Shown: positions 27,680 to 36,958 of the stretch, in pieces
How positions within the stretch are numbered: the stretch's first letter is position 1
Layout of the letters: every line of letters starts with the position of its first letter
From: Thiomonas arsenitoxydans
GTDB taxonomy: Bacteria > Pseudomonadota > Gammaproteobacteria > Burkholderiales > Burkholderiaceae_C
Assembly (NCBI RefSeq): GCF_000253115.1
Contig: NC_014145.1
Coordinates: 3,350,001 to 3,414,000 of the forward strand
Reading direction: 5' to 3'
Length of the DNA: 64,000 bases
Translations under genes and position numbers: made by a program
Notes under the pieces: model-generated
The model's database searches: none
Told to the model about the DNA's origin: nothing
Seen by the model: the letters and a program-made list of their open reading frames with translations, nothing else

Positions 27680-29221
27680 ATGCTCACCGGGGAACTCCGC
27701 AGCCAAATCGACGCCATCTGGAACGCCTTCTGGTCCGGCGGCATCTCCAATCCCCTGGAGGTGATGGAGCAAATTACTTACCTGCTGTTCATCCGCCGCC
27801 TGGACGAAACCCACACCCTGGAAGAAGGCCGCGCCCTCGTCCTGAAGCTCCCGATGGAGAACCGCGTCTTCCCGACGGGCAAAGACGCTAGGGGTCGCCC
27901 CTACGACGACCTGCGGTGGTCGCGCTTCAAGAACTTCGCACCGGCCGAGATGTTCACCGTCGTGGGCGAACACGTCTTTCCCTTCCTGCGCACCATGGGC
28001 GGCGATGGCTCGACCTACAGCCACCACATGAAGGATGCCCGCTTCACCATTCCCACGCCGGGCCTGCTGGCCAAAGTGGTGGACATGCTCGACCACGTCG
28101 CCATGGACGACCGGGACACAAAGGGCGACATCTACGAGTACATGCTGGGCAAGATTGCCAGCGCCGGGCAGAACGGCCAGTTCCGCACCCCGCGGCACAT
28201 CATCAAGCTGATGGTGGAACTCACCGCGCCCACCGCAAGGGATGTGATTTGCGACCCGGCCAGCGGCACCTGTGGCTTCCTGGTCGCTGCCGGGGAATAT
28301 CTGCGTGAGAAACACCCGGAGGTCCTGAGCGACGCCAACGCCCGCTGGCACTTCCACCATGCCATGTTCCACGGCTACGACTTCGACCACACCATGCTGC
28401 GCATCGGCAGCATGAACATGGCGCTGCACGGCGTCGAGAACCCGGACATCCGCTAAAAGGATTCGCTCGCGCAGGACCACGCGAGCGACGAAGAAAAGTA
28501 CAGCCTCATCCTCGCCAATCCCCCCTTCGCCGGTAGCTTGGACTACGAGAACACCGCCAAAGACTTGCTGGCCCTGGTCAAGACCAAGAAGACCGAGCTG
28601 TTGTTTCTCGCCCTGTTCCTGCGTCTGCTCAAACCGGGCGGTCGCGCCGCCGTCATCGTGCCCGACGGCGTGTTGTTTGGTTCCAGCAAAGCGCACAAGG
28701 AGCTGCGCCGGATGATTGTTGAGGACCAGAAGCTCGACGGGGTCATCTCCTTGCCGTCCGGGGCTTTCAAGCCCTATGCCGGCGTCTCTACCGCCATCCT
28801 GCTGTTCACCAAGACCAACTCGGGAGGCACCGACCAGGTCTGGTTCTATGACCTGCAAGCCGATGGCTGGAGCCTGGATGACAAGCGTCAGCCCTTGCTG
28901 GACGAGGACAAGCTGGGCGTGAGTCCGGCAAAGACCTTGTCAGACGCCGAGCACGCCAAGAACAACCTGCCGGATGCCCTAGCCCGATGGAAGCAACGCG
29001 ACGGCAGTGAGCGCCAACGCCCCCGCACCGCACAGAGTTTCTGCGTAAGCAAGGCGGACATCGCGGCGCAGGGCTACGACCTGTCCATTAACCGCTACAA
29101 GGAAGTGGTGCACGAGGCGGTGGAGCATGAGCACCCGCTGGAGATTCTGCAAAAGCTGAAGCAGTTGGAGGCGGAGATTCAAGAGGGGATGGCGGAGCTT
29201 GAGGGAATGATTAGTCAATGA
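27680..29221 (+). pseudogene. hsdM: Type I restriction-modification DNA methyltransferase, interrupted by an in-frame stop
   Basis: The frame encodes a 513-codon N6-adenine methyltransferase subunit. The SAM motif DPASGTCGFL is at about 192-201 and the catalytic NPPF at about 280-283. Codon 259 is TAA (28454-28456), in the segment NPDIR-stop-KDSLAQD where a Tyr is expected, so motif I and motif IV fall on different sides. There is no frameshift and the rest is intact, suggesting a single-base change. AAGGA precedes the ATG. The first piece is 27680-28456; a second in-frame piece runs to 29221. It overlaps hsdS by 4 bp. Confidence 0.88.
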
Positions 29222-30399
29222 GCGGCTTCCCATCACTCCCTCTTCGTGAGGTTGCGCTTCTGAATCCTCGATTGGGCGAAAAGCTGGACGCCAATGCCTT
29301 TGTATCTTTCGTTCCGATGGCATCGCTATCGGCAGAAGATGCAAAGGTGACATCTGTCGAGCAAAGGCCCTACGCCGAGGTCAGCAAGGGCTACACGCCA
29401 TTTAAATCCGGTGATGTATTGGTGGCAAAAATCACGCCATGTTTCGAAAACGGAAAAATCTCACAGGTTCTTTTACCGGAAACATACGGGTTTGGCTCTA
29501 CAGAATTCCATGTTGTTAGACCGTTACCGAATAAATCCGACGCTCGATATCTACATCACTTCCTTCGTCTAGGCACCATTCGTATTGAAGGTGAGCGCAG
29601 AATGACCGGTAGTGGGGGGCAGCGCCGCGTTCCCGAAAATTTTTTGGCGGAACTCAGTATTCCTCTCCCACCCGTCCCCGAACAACGCCGCATCGCCGCC
29701 ATCCTCGACCAAGCTGACGCCCTCCGCGCCAAGCGCCGGGAAGCCTTGGCGCAACTCGACAAGCTCACCCAGGCGATTTTTGTGGAGATGTTTGGGGACC
29801 TAGAATCAAATGTTAATGGCCTCCCTGTTACAAATCTCGAAGATTTATGCGTACGCGTTACTGACGGAACACACCAATCACCGAAATGGGAGCCTGACGG
29901 TATTCCATTTTTGTTTATTAGCAACATTCTCAATGGTGAAATTTCCTACAGCACGGAAAAATTCATCTCCCGCGAAACCTATCATGAATTGACCAGACGA
30001 TGCGCAATCGATGCAGGAGATATTCTTTTTACAACGGTCGGGTCATATGGGAATACGGCTGTTGTTTCTGGTGAGCGTGAGTTCTGCTTTCAGCGGCATA
30101 TTGCTCATATCAAGCCAAACGCCGAGAAGCTCGATTCATCATTTTGTGCCGCAATGCTTGAATCAGCTAGTGTTCGGCGGCAAATAGATAAAGTTGCTCG
30201 TGGAGTAGCCCAAAAAACAATTAATCTCGCTGATTTAAAAGCATTGCGTGTATTTTACCCTCCTATAGAAAAGCAAAAGAGTTTTACGACCAAGCAAGGA
30301 CTCGTGAAATCAATTAAGGCAATTCAGGCCCAATCATTGCGCGAGTTTGACGACCTTTTCGTCACCCTCCAACACCGCGCCTTCCGTGGAGAACTCTGA
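29218..30399 (+). CDS. hsdS: Type I restriction-modification specificity subunit
   Basis: A 393-aa subunit with two target recognition domains (about 1-145 and 205-345). The central conserved helical repeat PLPPVPEQRRIAAILDQADALR to AIFVEMFGD (about 152-198) is matched by a more diverged C-terminal copy (YPPIEKQKSF to HRAFRGEL). The second TRD is visibly more AT-rich than the flanks, as expected for exchangeable TRDs. Start overlaps hsdM (ATGA) and stop abuts the hsdR GTG. Confidence 0.92.
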   Translation: MSGFPSLPLREVALLNPRLGEKLDANAFVSFVPMASLSAEDAKVTSVEQRPYAEVSKGYTPFKSGDVLVAKITPCFENGKISQVLLPETYGFGSTEFHVVRPLPNKSDARYLHHFLRLGTIRIEGERRMTGSGGQRRVPENFLAELSIPLPPVPEQRRIAAILDQADALRAKRREALAQLDKLTQAIFVEMFGDLESNVNGLPVTNLEDLCVRVTDGTHQSPKWEPDGIPFLFISNILNGEISYSTEKFISRETYHELTRRCAIDAGDILFTTVGSYGNTAVVSGEREFCFQRHIAHIKPNAEKLDSSFCAAMLESASVRRQIDKVARGVAQKTINLADLKALRVFYPPIEKQKSFTTKQGLVKSIKAIQAQSLREFDDLFVTLQHRAFRGEL

Positions 30400-33300
30400 G
30401 TGAGCAACTTCGCCTTCCTCCAGCCCGAATGGCCTTTGTTTTTCGAAGCGGCCAGCAAGGCCGAAGGATTGGCGAATACCGATGCCCGTGCCGCCTGCTT
30501 CTACGCCCGTCGCACCCTGGAGTTGGCCGTATCGTGGATGTACGCCAATGACAAATCCCTACGCCAGCCTTACCAGGACAACCTGAGCGCCTTCATCCAC
30601 GAGCCCACCTTCAAGGCCACTGTGGGCGAGGCCTTGTTCACCAAGGCCCGGCTTATCAAAGACCTGGGCAATATGGCGGTGCATGGGGCCAAGAAGATGG
30701 CCCCGGCAGATGCGGTCAATGCCACCCGCGAGCTGTTCCACCTCTGCTATTGGCTGGCCCGTACCTATGGCCGCACGCATCGCCCGTCTCCTGGCCAGAC
30801 CTTCTCCCTCGCCCAGCTGCCCAAGGCGTCCACCGAAGCGCCGCAATCCGCCGAGCAACTGCTCCAGCTCGAAGCCCGGCTCAAGGAGCGTGACACCGCA
30901 CTGGCCGCAGCCCAGCAGCACAACGCTGCGCTGGATGCCGAACTGCAAACCCTGCGCGAGGCCGTGGCCGCCGCGAAGAAGGCCAACACCGCCGAGCCGG
31001 ACACCCACGACTACTCCGAAGCCGACACTCGCAAGGCCTTCATCGACGTGCTGCTCAAAGAAGCAGGCTGGACCCTCGACCCGGCGGTGAGCCACGAGGT
31101 GGAAGTCACCGGCATGCCCAATAACGCAGGCCTCGGCTATGTGGACTATGTGCTGTGGGGCGACGACAGCAAGCCGCTGGCGCTCATCGAGGCCAAGCGC
31201 ACCACCAGGAACCCGCAGGAAGGCCAGCAACAGGCCAAGCTCTATGCAGACTGCCTAGAGCAGCAGTATGGCCAACGCCCGGTCATCTTCTATTCCAACG
31301 GCTACGAACACTGGATTTGGGATGATGCGTCCTACCCGTCGCGTCCGGTGCAGGGGTTCTACAAGAAGGACGAGCTGGAACTGCTGATACAGCGGCGCAG
31401 CAGCCGCAAGCCCATGGCCGAGGCCGTCATCAACCCCGCCATCGTGGCGCGTTACTACCAAACCCGCGCCGTACGCCGGGTAAGCCAGTCCTTCGAGGGG
31501 GACCACCAGCGCAAGGCCCTGCTGGTCATGGCCACCGGCTCAGGCAAGACCCGCACCGTCATCGCCCTGGCCGATGTGCTCATGCGCTGCAACTGGGCCA
31601 AGCGCGTCCTGTTCCTGGCCGACCGCGTGGCCCTGGTCAACCAGGCGGTCAAGGCGTTCAAGACGCACTTGCCCGATGCGGCCCCCGTCAACCTGGTGAC
31701 CGAGAAGAACACCGATGGCCGGGTGTACGTCTGCACCTACCCGACCATGATGGGTTTGATAGACGAGGTGTCGAATGCCCAGCGCCGCTTTGGCGTGGGC
31801 CACTTCGACCTCATCGTCATCGACGAAGCGCACCGCTCCGTCTACCAAAAGTACCGGGCCATCTTCGACTACTTCGACGCCTTCCTGGTGGGCCTGACGG
31901 CCACGCCCAAAGACGAGATTGACCACAACACCTACGGCCTGTTCGGACTGGAAGACGGGGTACCCACCGACGCCTACGGCCTGGACGAAGCGGTAGCAGA
32001 CGGTCACCTGGTGCCGCCAGTGGCCATCTCGGTGCCGCTGAAGTTCCAGCGCGAGGGCATCAAGTACGACGACCTCACGGAAGAGGAGAAGGCGCGCTGG
32101 GACGAATTGGAGTGGGATGAAGACGGCAACACCCCGGACGAGGTGAATGCCGAGGCCATGAACAAATGGCTGTTCAATCAAGACACCATCGACAAGGTGC
32201 TGGCCACCCTGATGACCAAGGGACAGAAGGTGGCCGGCGGCGACCGCCTGGGCAAGACCATCATCTTCGCCAAGAACAACGACCATGCCGATTTCATCGG
32301 CAAGCGCTTCGACGCCAACTATCCGCACTACAAGGGTCACTTCGCCCGGGTGGTGACCTACAAGACCGAGTACGCGCAGAGCCTCATCGATGACTTCTCC
32401 AACAAGGAGAAGATGCCGCATATCGCCATCTCGGTGGACATGCTCGACACCGGCATTGACGTGCCCGAGGTGGTGAACCTGGTGTTCTTCAAGGTGGTGC
32501 GTTCCAAGACCAAATTCTGGCAGATGGTGGGACGCGGCACGCGGCTGTGCCCCGGCCTGTTTGGCCCCGGTGACGACAAACAAAACTTCTACATCTTCGA
32601 CTATTGCCAGAACCTCGAATTCTTCAGTCAGAACCCGGACTTCAAAGAAGGCACCGCCGCCGAACCCTTGAGCAAGCGGCTGTTCAAGGCGCGCCTGGAG
32701 ATGATTGGCGAACTCGACGCCAAGGCAGAGACCCAGCCGTATGTCGGCGAGGGAACGACGCCGTATGGTGGGTACCCCACGCCGGCCGAACTGCGCGCTG
32801 ATACGGCCAGCCTGCTCCATGAGATTGTTGCGGCGATGAAGCTGGACAACTTCGTGGTGCGGCCGCAGCGCCAATATGTGGAGAAGTTCGCCAAGACCGA
32901 CGCCTGGCACAAGCTCGGCCCGGAAGAAATGCATGAGCTGACGACCAAGGTTGCAGGGCTGCCGACGGAACTGACTGATGAAGACGAGGACGCCAAGCGC
33001 TTCGACCTGCTGGTGCTACGCACGCAACTGGCCATCCTGCAAGCCAAGCCCGATTTCGCGAGCTTGAAGGCCAAGATTCAAGCCATCGCCAGCGCCCTGG
33101 AAGACGAGATGGCCATCCCCGCCATCAAAGCCGAGGCGGTACTCATTCAATCGGTGGCGAGCGACGAGTGGTGGGAAGACGTGACGGTGCCGATGTTGGA
33201 GACCGTGCGCAGGCGCCTACGCGCCCTGGTCAAGCTCATCCCCAAGGCGCAGAAGAAAATCGTCTACACGGATTTCGAGGACGAGTTGGGCGACGCCGCC

Positions 33301-33801
33301 ACCATTGAGCTGCCCCAGGTCACGGCGGGCCTGAACATGGCCAAGTTCAAAGAGAAGGCAAGGCAGTTTCTCAAGGCGCATGAATCGCACCTGGCGTTGC
33401 AGCGCCTACGCCGCAACCAGCCCCTGACGACAACCGACCTCGTCGAGCTGGAGAAGATGCTGATGGACGCCGGGGGGTCGAAGGCCCTCATCGACGAAGC
33501 GCGGGAGAAGAGTCACGGGCTGGGTATTTTCATCCGCTCCCTGGTCGGGCTTGACCGCGAGGCGGCGATGCAGGCCTTCAGCACCTTTCTACAAGGCACC
33601 ACGGCCACACCCAATCAGATTGAGTTCATCGACCTCATCGTGCAGGAGCTGACGCAGAACGGCGTGATGGATGCCGACCGGCTGTTTCAGTCACCGTTCA
33701 CGGATGTGAATGCGCAGGGGCCGCTGGGGATTTTTCCGCCGGCCAAGGTGACGGAAATTGTGCGGGTGCTGGAGGAAGTTCGGGGGCGAGCAGTCGGTTA
33801 A
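30400..33801 (+). CDS. hsdR: Type I restriction enzyme R subunit with N-terminal DUF4145
   Basis: A 1133-aa translocase-nuclease. Order: DUF4145-like helical domain (about 1-125), coiled coil (about 140-195), HSDR_N nuclease with Asp249 in VDYVLWG and ExK in LIEAKRT (264-266), SF2 helicase with MATGSGKT (about 378-385) and DEAH (474-477), VGRGTRLCPGL motif VI, and a C-terminal EcoEI-type helical region. GTG start with GGAG 8 nt upstream. It appears intact although hsdM is interrupted. Confidence 0.93.
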   Translation: MSNFAFLQPEWPLFFEAASKAEGLANTDARAACFYARRTLELAVSWMYANDKSLRQPYQDNLSAFIHEPTFKATVGEALFTKARLIKDLGNMAVHGAKKMAPADAVNATRELFHLCYWLARTYGRTHRPSPGQTFSLAQLPKASTEAPQSAEQLLQLEARLKERDTALAAAQQHNAALDAELQTLREAVAAAKKANTAEPDTHDYSEADTRKAFIDVLLKEAGWTLDPAVSHEVEVTGMPNNAGLGYVDYVLWGDDSKPLALIEAKRTTRNPQEGQQQAKLYADCLEQQYGQRPVIFYSNGYEHWIWDDASYPSRPVQGFYKKDELELLIQRRSSRKPMAEAVINPAIVARYYQTRAVRRVSQSFEGDHQRKALLVMATGSGKTRTVIALADVLMRCNWAKRVLFLADRVALVNQAVKAFKTHLPDAAPVNLVTEKNTDGRVYVCTYPTMMGLIDEVSNAQRRFGVGHFDLIVIDEAHRSVYQKYRAIFDYFDAFLVGLTATPKDEIDHNTYGLFGLEDGVPTDAYGLDEAVADGHLVPPVAISVPLKFQREGIKYDDLTEEEKARWDELEWDEDGNTPDEVNAEAMNKWLFNQDTIDKVLATLMTKGQKVAGGDRLGKTIIFAKNNDHADFIGKRFDANYPHYKGHFARVVTYKTEYAQSLIDDFSNKEKMPHIAISVDMLDTGIDVPEVVNLVFFKVVRSKTKFWQMVGRGTRLCPGLFGPGDDKQNFYIFDYCQNLEFFSQNPDFKEGTAAEPLSKRLFKARLEMIGELDAKAETQPYVGEGTTPYGGYPTPAELRADTASLLHEIVAAMKLDNFVVRPQRQYVEKFAKTDAWHKLGPEEMHELTTKVAGLPTELTDEDEDAKRFDLLVLRTQLAILQAKPDFASLKAKIQAIASALEDEMAIPAIKAEAVLIQSVASDEWWEDVTVPMLETVRRRLRALVKLIPKAQKKIVYTDFEDELGDAATIELPQVTAGLNMAKFKEKARQFLKAHESHLALQRLRRNQPLTTTDLVELEKMLMDAGGSKALIDEAREKSHGLGIFIRSLVGLDREAAMQAFSTFLQGTTATPNQIEFIDLIVQELTQNGVMDADRLFQSPFTDVNAQGPLGIFPPAKVTEIVRVLEEVRGRAVG

Positions 33802-34367
33802 CTGCTTGGACTGGGGCTGAGCTGTTCATCACGAGCGCACGCCAAACAGCCGCACCGCGGTATCTGGGCAGAAGCTCCAGAACGCGATATGTTCTCGAAG
33901 TAGAACGCTGAAGGGGGATGTAGGCAGAGGCACAAGCTAAAGCATTCAGAGCACAAAGGAAAGGCGCACCGTAGCGAGACCAGGGTGACTTGTCGTTGAG
34001 CCGGTGGAAGCGGAGACGATACGAAGCTCGATGCGAATTCCGCAATGATTGGCATAGTCCACCGATTTGTCGGTGGGCTGGCTTATTCTGCGGTTGGCGG
34101 CAACAGCAGATGCGCAAGTGGCTGAGAAATAATGACGAAAAGTGGCCAGTTCGCCGCTGAGCTGCACCCTTGGGTTTTCCGTAGCGCGTTGGAAGAGCAA
34201 GAGCTCGACCGCGAGCGTTTGTGGCTAATAGGAATGCAGGTGAGGTGCGGAAGAACCAGCTAAAACCCACTCGCGACCATCGACAAGCGCCGACTCGATA
34301 CCTTCTTGAGCTTACCGTAGAGCATACTGCGCTAGCACTTGAACTCAAAACCCTGGGTGAAGCTCAA
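33802..34367. other. 566-bp gap between hsdR and the kinase-helicase cassette
   Basis: No convincing gene. An 84-codon minus-strand frame (33946-34200) and a longer overlapping frame are present but show no recognised domain, no good Shine-Dalgarno and high Arg/Ser content. Left unannotated as coding. Confidence 0.5.
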
Positions 34368-35789
34368 CTAGGTGCTGCTCGAGTCCCGCCTCCTCCTCGA
34401 GCGGGCACCCTTTGTGGATAAAGCGATGGACTCGCTTTCGAGCCCCAATGTCTGTTGTTCGTTAGCCTGCACCGGCTGTTTCTCAACCAAATTCTTCACC
34501 CGTTGCGCCAGCGAAACGAATTGCGTCAGCGCCTCTTGGAGTGCCCGTTCGCGCGCCTTCGCCTCACTGGTTACTCGGGACTCAATGTCCGCACTTCCAG
34601 TCCCAAGGCGCACTTGGATAATGGCGCCGGGCACAATTTCGATGCTGAGAGTGCGCGGAAGCATCTTCGGAATGCCAGCAAGTTGTTCCACACCGTCGAA
34701 GGTGCTTGAAAGCCAAGAAAACTCCGCCCAGCCAATGTCTGCACTCGGCGCATCAAGCCAGTCGAAGTTGGGTCGAAGCAATCGCTCCGCGCCCTTCACG
34801 GCACGCAACCATGCTCCATCCCATGCGCGAGGACCCGCGAGAGCGGCTATGACTCCGAACCATGCAAACGCGACAGGCGCCACGCGACCAAATCGCTTGA
34901 GAAGGAATACATGCGAAGTGCCTCTTCCTACAAGAAAGGCCGCGGCGGCCAAGACGGGAGCAATCGTTTCGCCAAATTGCGACGGGTCTTGATTCAGCAC
35001 CTCCAATGACAGTCTGTTGAAAGCAACCACCCGCTCCTCAATAGAGTCGCTCGAAAGTCCTGGGTAGTTTTTAAGCTGATTGAAGCTAACTAGTGGAGGG
35101 CTGCGCAAAAAGGCTGCAAAGTAAGTAGAGGCAGCCTCTACTACCAATAACGCCGCCTCTGATGCCGCGGTGTCCTCTAAAACAGCCGAACCGGCTATAG
35201 CCAAAACCGGTAGCAACTGGTCTACCGAAAGTGTGCGTCGCCCTAACCTCTGGTCTTGGGACACGGTTCGCAGCCTATCGACACATTGGCGAACCAAATT
35301 CCCATCGCCGAACAGCAGGTTTGTGCGCCCTATTGGTATCGAGAAGCAACTTGAGACCCTAGAAAGCGGCATCGCCTGCAACTCGGAATCGCCATCCGAC
35401 TGGGCTAAAGCCTCGCCTACTGCCACGCATGCCCAGCGGTCAGCTCGATTTCTGACGCGACGCAGACTATCGGTTGCTTCGCCGAAGGCAGACCAGTCGC
35501 TCGCTAGCACGACTCGGGCGAACTGGCTAATTGGGGATACCTCATCAGCATATACGCGTAGCCAAGATAGCGTGTCCGCAGCGAACTCGTTTCCTAAAAC
35601 CACAAGGGTAGGCAACAAATATGCATCCGTTCCTGCTTCAGCCGCGTAGGCGACCGCGAGCTTCCCACCCTTTACCTCGAGCGATGGGAAACTAGAGATG
35701 CTTGGTTTGAGAGAACTAGGCTCGCCTAGCAACACATCGAGCAAGTCTTCCCTACTGACCTCATGCCAACGGATAGTCGCCATAGTCAT
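34368..35789 (-). CDS. Unknown protein, third gene of the kinase-helicase cassette
   Basis: A 473-aa protein with no recognised family. It is mostly helical. Two hydrophobic stretches (about 276-288 and 303-320, APVAFAWFGVIAALAGP) could contact membrane. A coiled-coil-like region (about 403-440) and a basic tail (GARSRRRRDS) end the protein. The start codon overlaps the helicase stop (TAATG), showing translational coupling. By position it may be the effector or an adaptor of the cassette, which is an inference. Confidence 0.7.
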   Translation of the reverse strand: MTMATIRWHEVSREDLLDVLLGEPSSLKPSISSFPSLEVKGGKLAVAYAAEAGTDAYLLPTLVVLGNEFAADTLSWLRVYADEVSPISQFARVVLASDWSAFGEATDSLRRVRNRADRWACVAVGEALAQSDGDSELQAMPLSRVSSCFSIPIGRTNLLFGDGNLVRQCVDRLRTVSQDQRLGRRTLSVDQLLPVLAIAGSAVLEDTAASEAALLVVEAASTYFAAFLRSPPLVSFNQLKNYPGLSSDSIEERVVAFNRLSLEVLNQDPSQFGETIAPVLAAAAFLVGRGTSHVFLLKRFGRVAPVAFAWFGVIAALAGPRAWDGAWLRAVKGAERLLRPNFDWLDAPSADIGWAEFSWLSSTFDGVEQLAGIPKMLPRTLSIEIVPGAIIQVRLGTGSADIESRVTSEAKARERALQEALTQFVSLAQRVKNLVEKQPVQANEQQTLGLESESIALSTKGARSRRRRDSSST

Positions 35790-36940
35790 TAGTCAAATAG
35801 TTCGTCAATTTCAACGTGGCTCGGCTCAGCAAACGCGTTTTCCAGAGGATTGTTAGTCGCTCCGGTTCGGAAGACGTTGAGAGCTGTCTTTGCTCGTGTG
35901 ATTGCGGTATAGCCGAGCCGCCTGCGATTGAGTGGATGGTTCGCAAGTTCTTCTGCGCCGTAGATGTGTACGGCCCGGAATTCCGTGCCTTTCGCGGCGT
36001 GGATTGTCATTATATGAATTCGCTTTTCAGATGAGAAGCTTGCGTCCTTTTCGACACCATGTGCGATAGTTATACCATGTAATTCTGTTTCATTAAATCG
36101 TGCTCGGAGTTCTGTGACAGACTCCCTTGTTCCGCAAATTATTCCTATGCTGTCGCCTTTGAAGGCATCGAGTTGAACCTGAATCAGTTCAAGCATGCGC
36201 GAAAACTGCTCGTCTCTACTTGAGCACGGATGCATGACTGCGCTAGATTCGCCCTGTGTTTTTGGATTGTAATTGGATGTTTCCTCAAGACTCGCTTTGC
36301 CTTCTTCCGGGGGTATCAATCGGTCCGCAACCCGTGCGATTCTCTGCCCAATTCGGAAGTGTCGCTTGAGCTCATATGGCGCAAGAGCAAGATTTTTTAC
36401 CGCCGCCAAGCCATCTCTGCGATATATTCCTTGGTTCTCGTCTCCGCAAATACAAACATTATCGCTTAGCGAAAGTAGCGCGGCGAGTTCCTCAGCGGTG
36501 AAGTCCTGGGCTTCGTCAACAAAGATGGCGCTGTAAAGTCTCTTTGATTGTAGTGCGTTATTCGTCTCTTGAAGCAATCCAGTAATGGCCCTTCGTGTGC
36601 CTTCGTCAAAATCTTCACCCTTTGGAATTGCGCGTTGGCCGAGATTTTCTAAGATGTGCGACGCGGCCCAAGAATGGTATGTTTTTATCTGATTTGTCGC
36701 GATAAGTCCTGACGAGCTAATTCCGGTGCGTATGAAGTCGGCAAGCGCGTTTGTGTATGTAATAACCAAAACATTCTTTTCCCCCGTCCCTGCAATGTAT
36801 TGCGCTCGCAGAAGTAGAAGGTTTGTCTTTCCAGAGCCAGGTGGGCCGATTAAAGCGTAGCGACCGTGTGGCGGTAGTTGGATAAAAGCGATTTGGTCCG
36901 CATCTAATTCATTTTTGGAACGCCACCAGCTGGTTCGCAT
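35789..36940 (-). CDS. UvrD/Rep-like superfamily 1 helicase, compact
   Basis: A 383-aa SF1 ATPase. Walker A GPPGSGKT (32-39), Ia-like TYTNALADF, Walker B VDEAQD (141-146), motif III GDENQG, motif IV LKRHFR, motif V TIHAAKGTEFRAV and motif VI YTAITRAK are all present. It is about half the size of UvrD, lacking large 1B/2B insertions. AGGGGA lies 5 nt before the ATG. It starts 18 bp after the kinase stop. The gene is AT-richer than the core genome, consistent with transfer. Confidence 0.88.
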   Translation of the reverse strand: MRTSWWRSKNELDADQIAFIQLPPHGRYALIGPPGSGKTNLLLLRAQYIAGTGEKNVLVITYTNALADFIRTGISSSGLIATNQIKTYHSWAASHILENLGQRAIPKGEDFDEGTRRAITGLLQETNNALQSKRLYSAIFVDEAQDFTAEELAALLSLSDNVCICGDENQGIYRRDGLAAVKNLALAPYELKRHFRIGQRIARVADRLIPPEEGKASLEETSNYNPKTQGESSAVMHPCSSRDEQFSRMLELIQVQLDAFKGDSIGIICGTRESVTELRARFNETELHGITIAHGVEKDASFSSEKRIHIMTIHAAKGTEFRAVHIYGAEELANHPLNRRRLGYTAITRAKTALNVFRTGATNNPLENAFAEPSHVEIDELFD

Positions 36941-36958
36941 CTAAATCCCCTCTTGCGC

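Noticed and set aside
33698..34348. 216-codon minus-strand frame between hsdR and the cassette
   Set aside because: Overlaps hsdR antisense, Arg/Ser/Ala-rich, no start signal and no domain.
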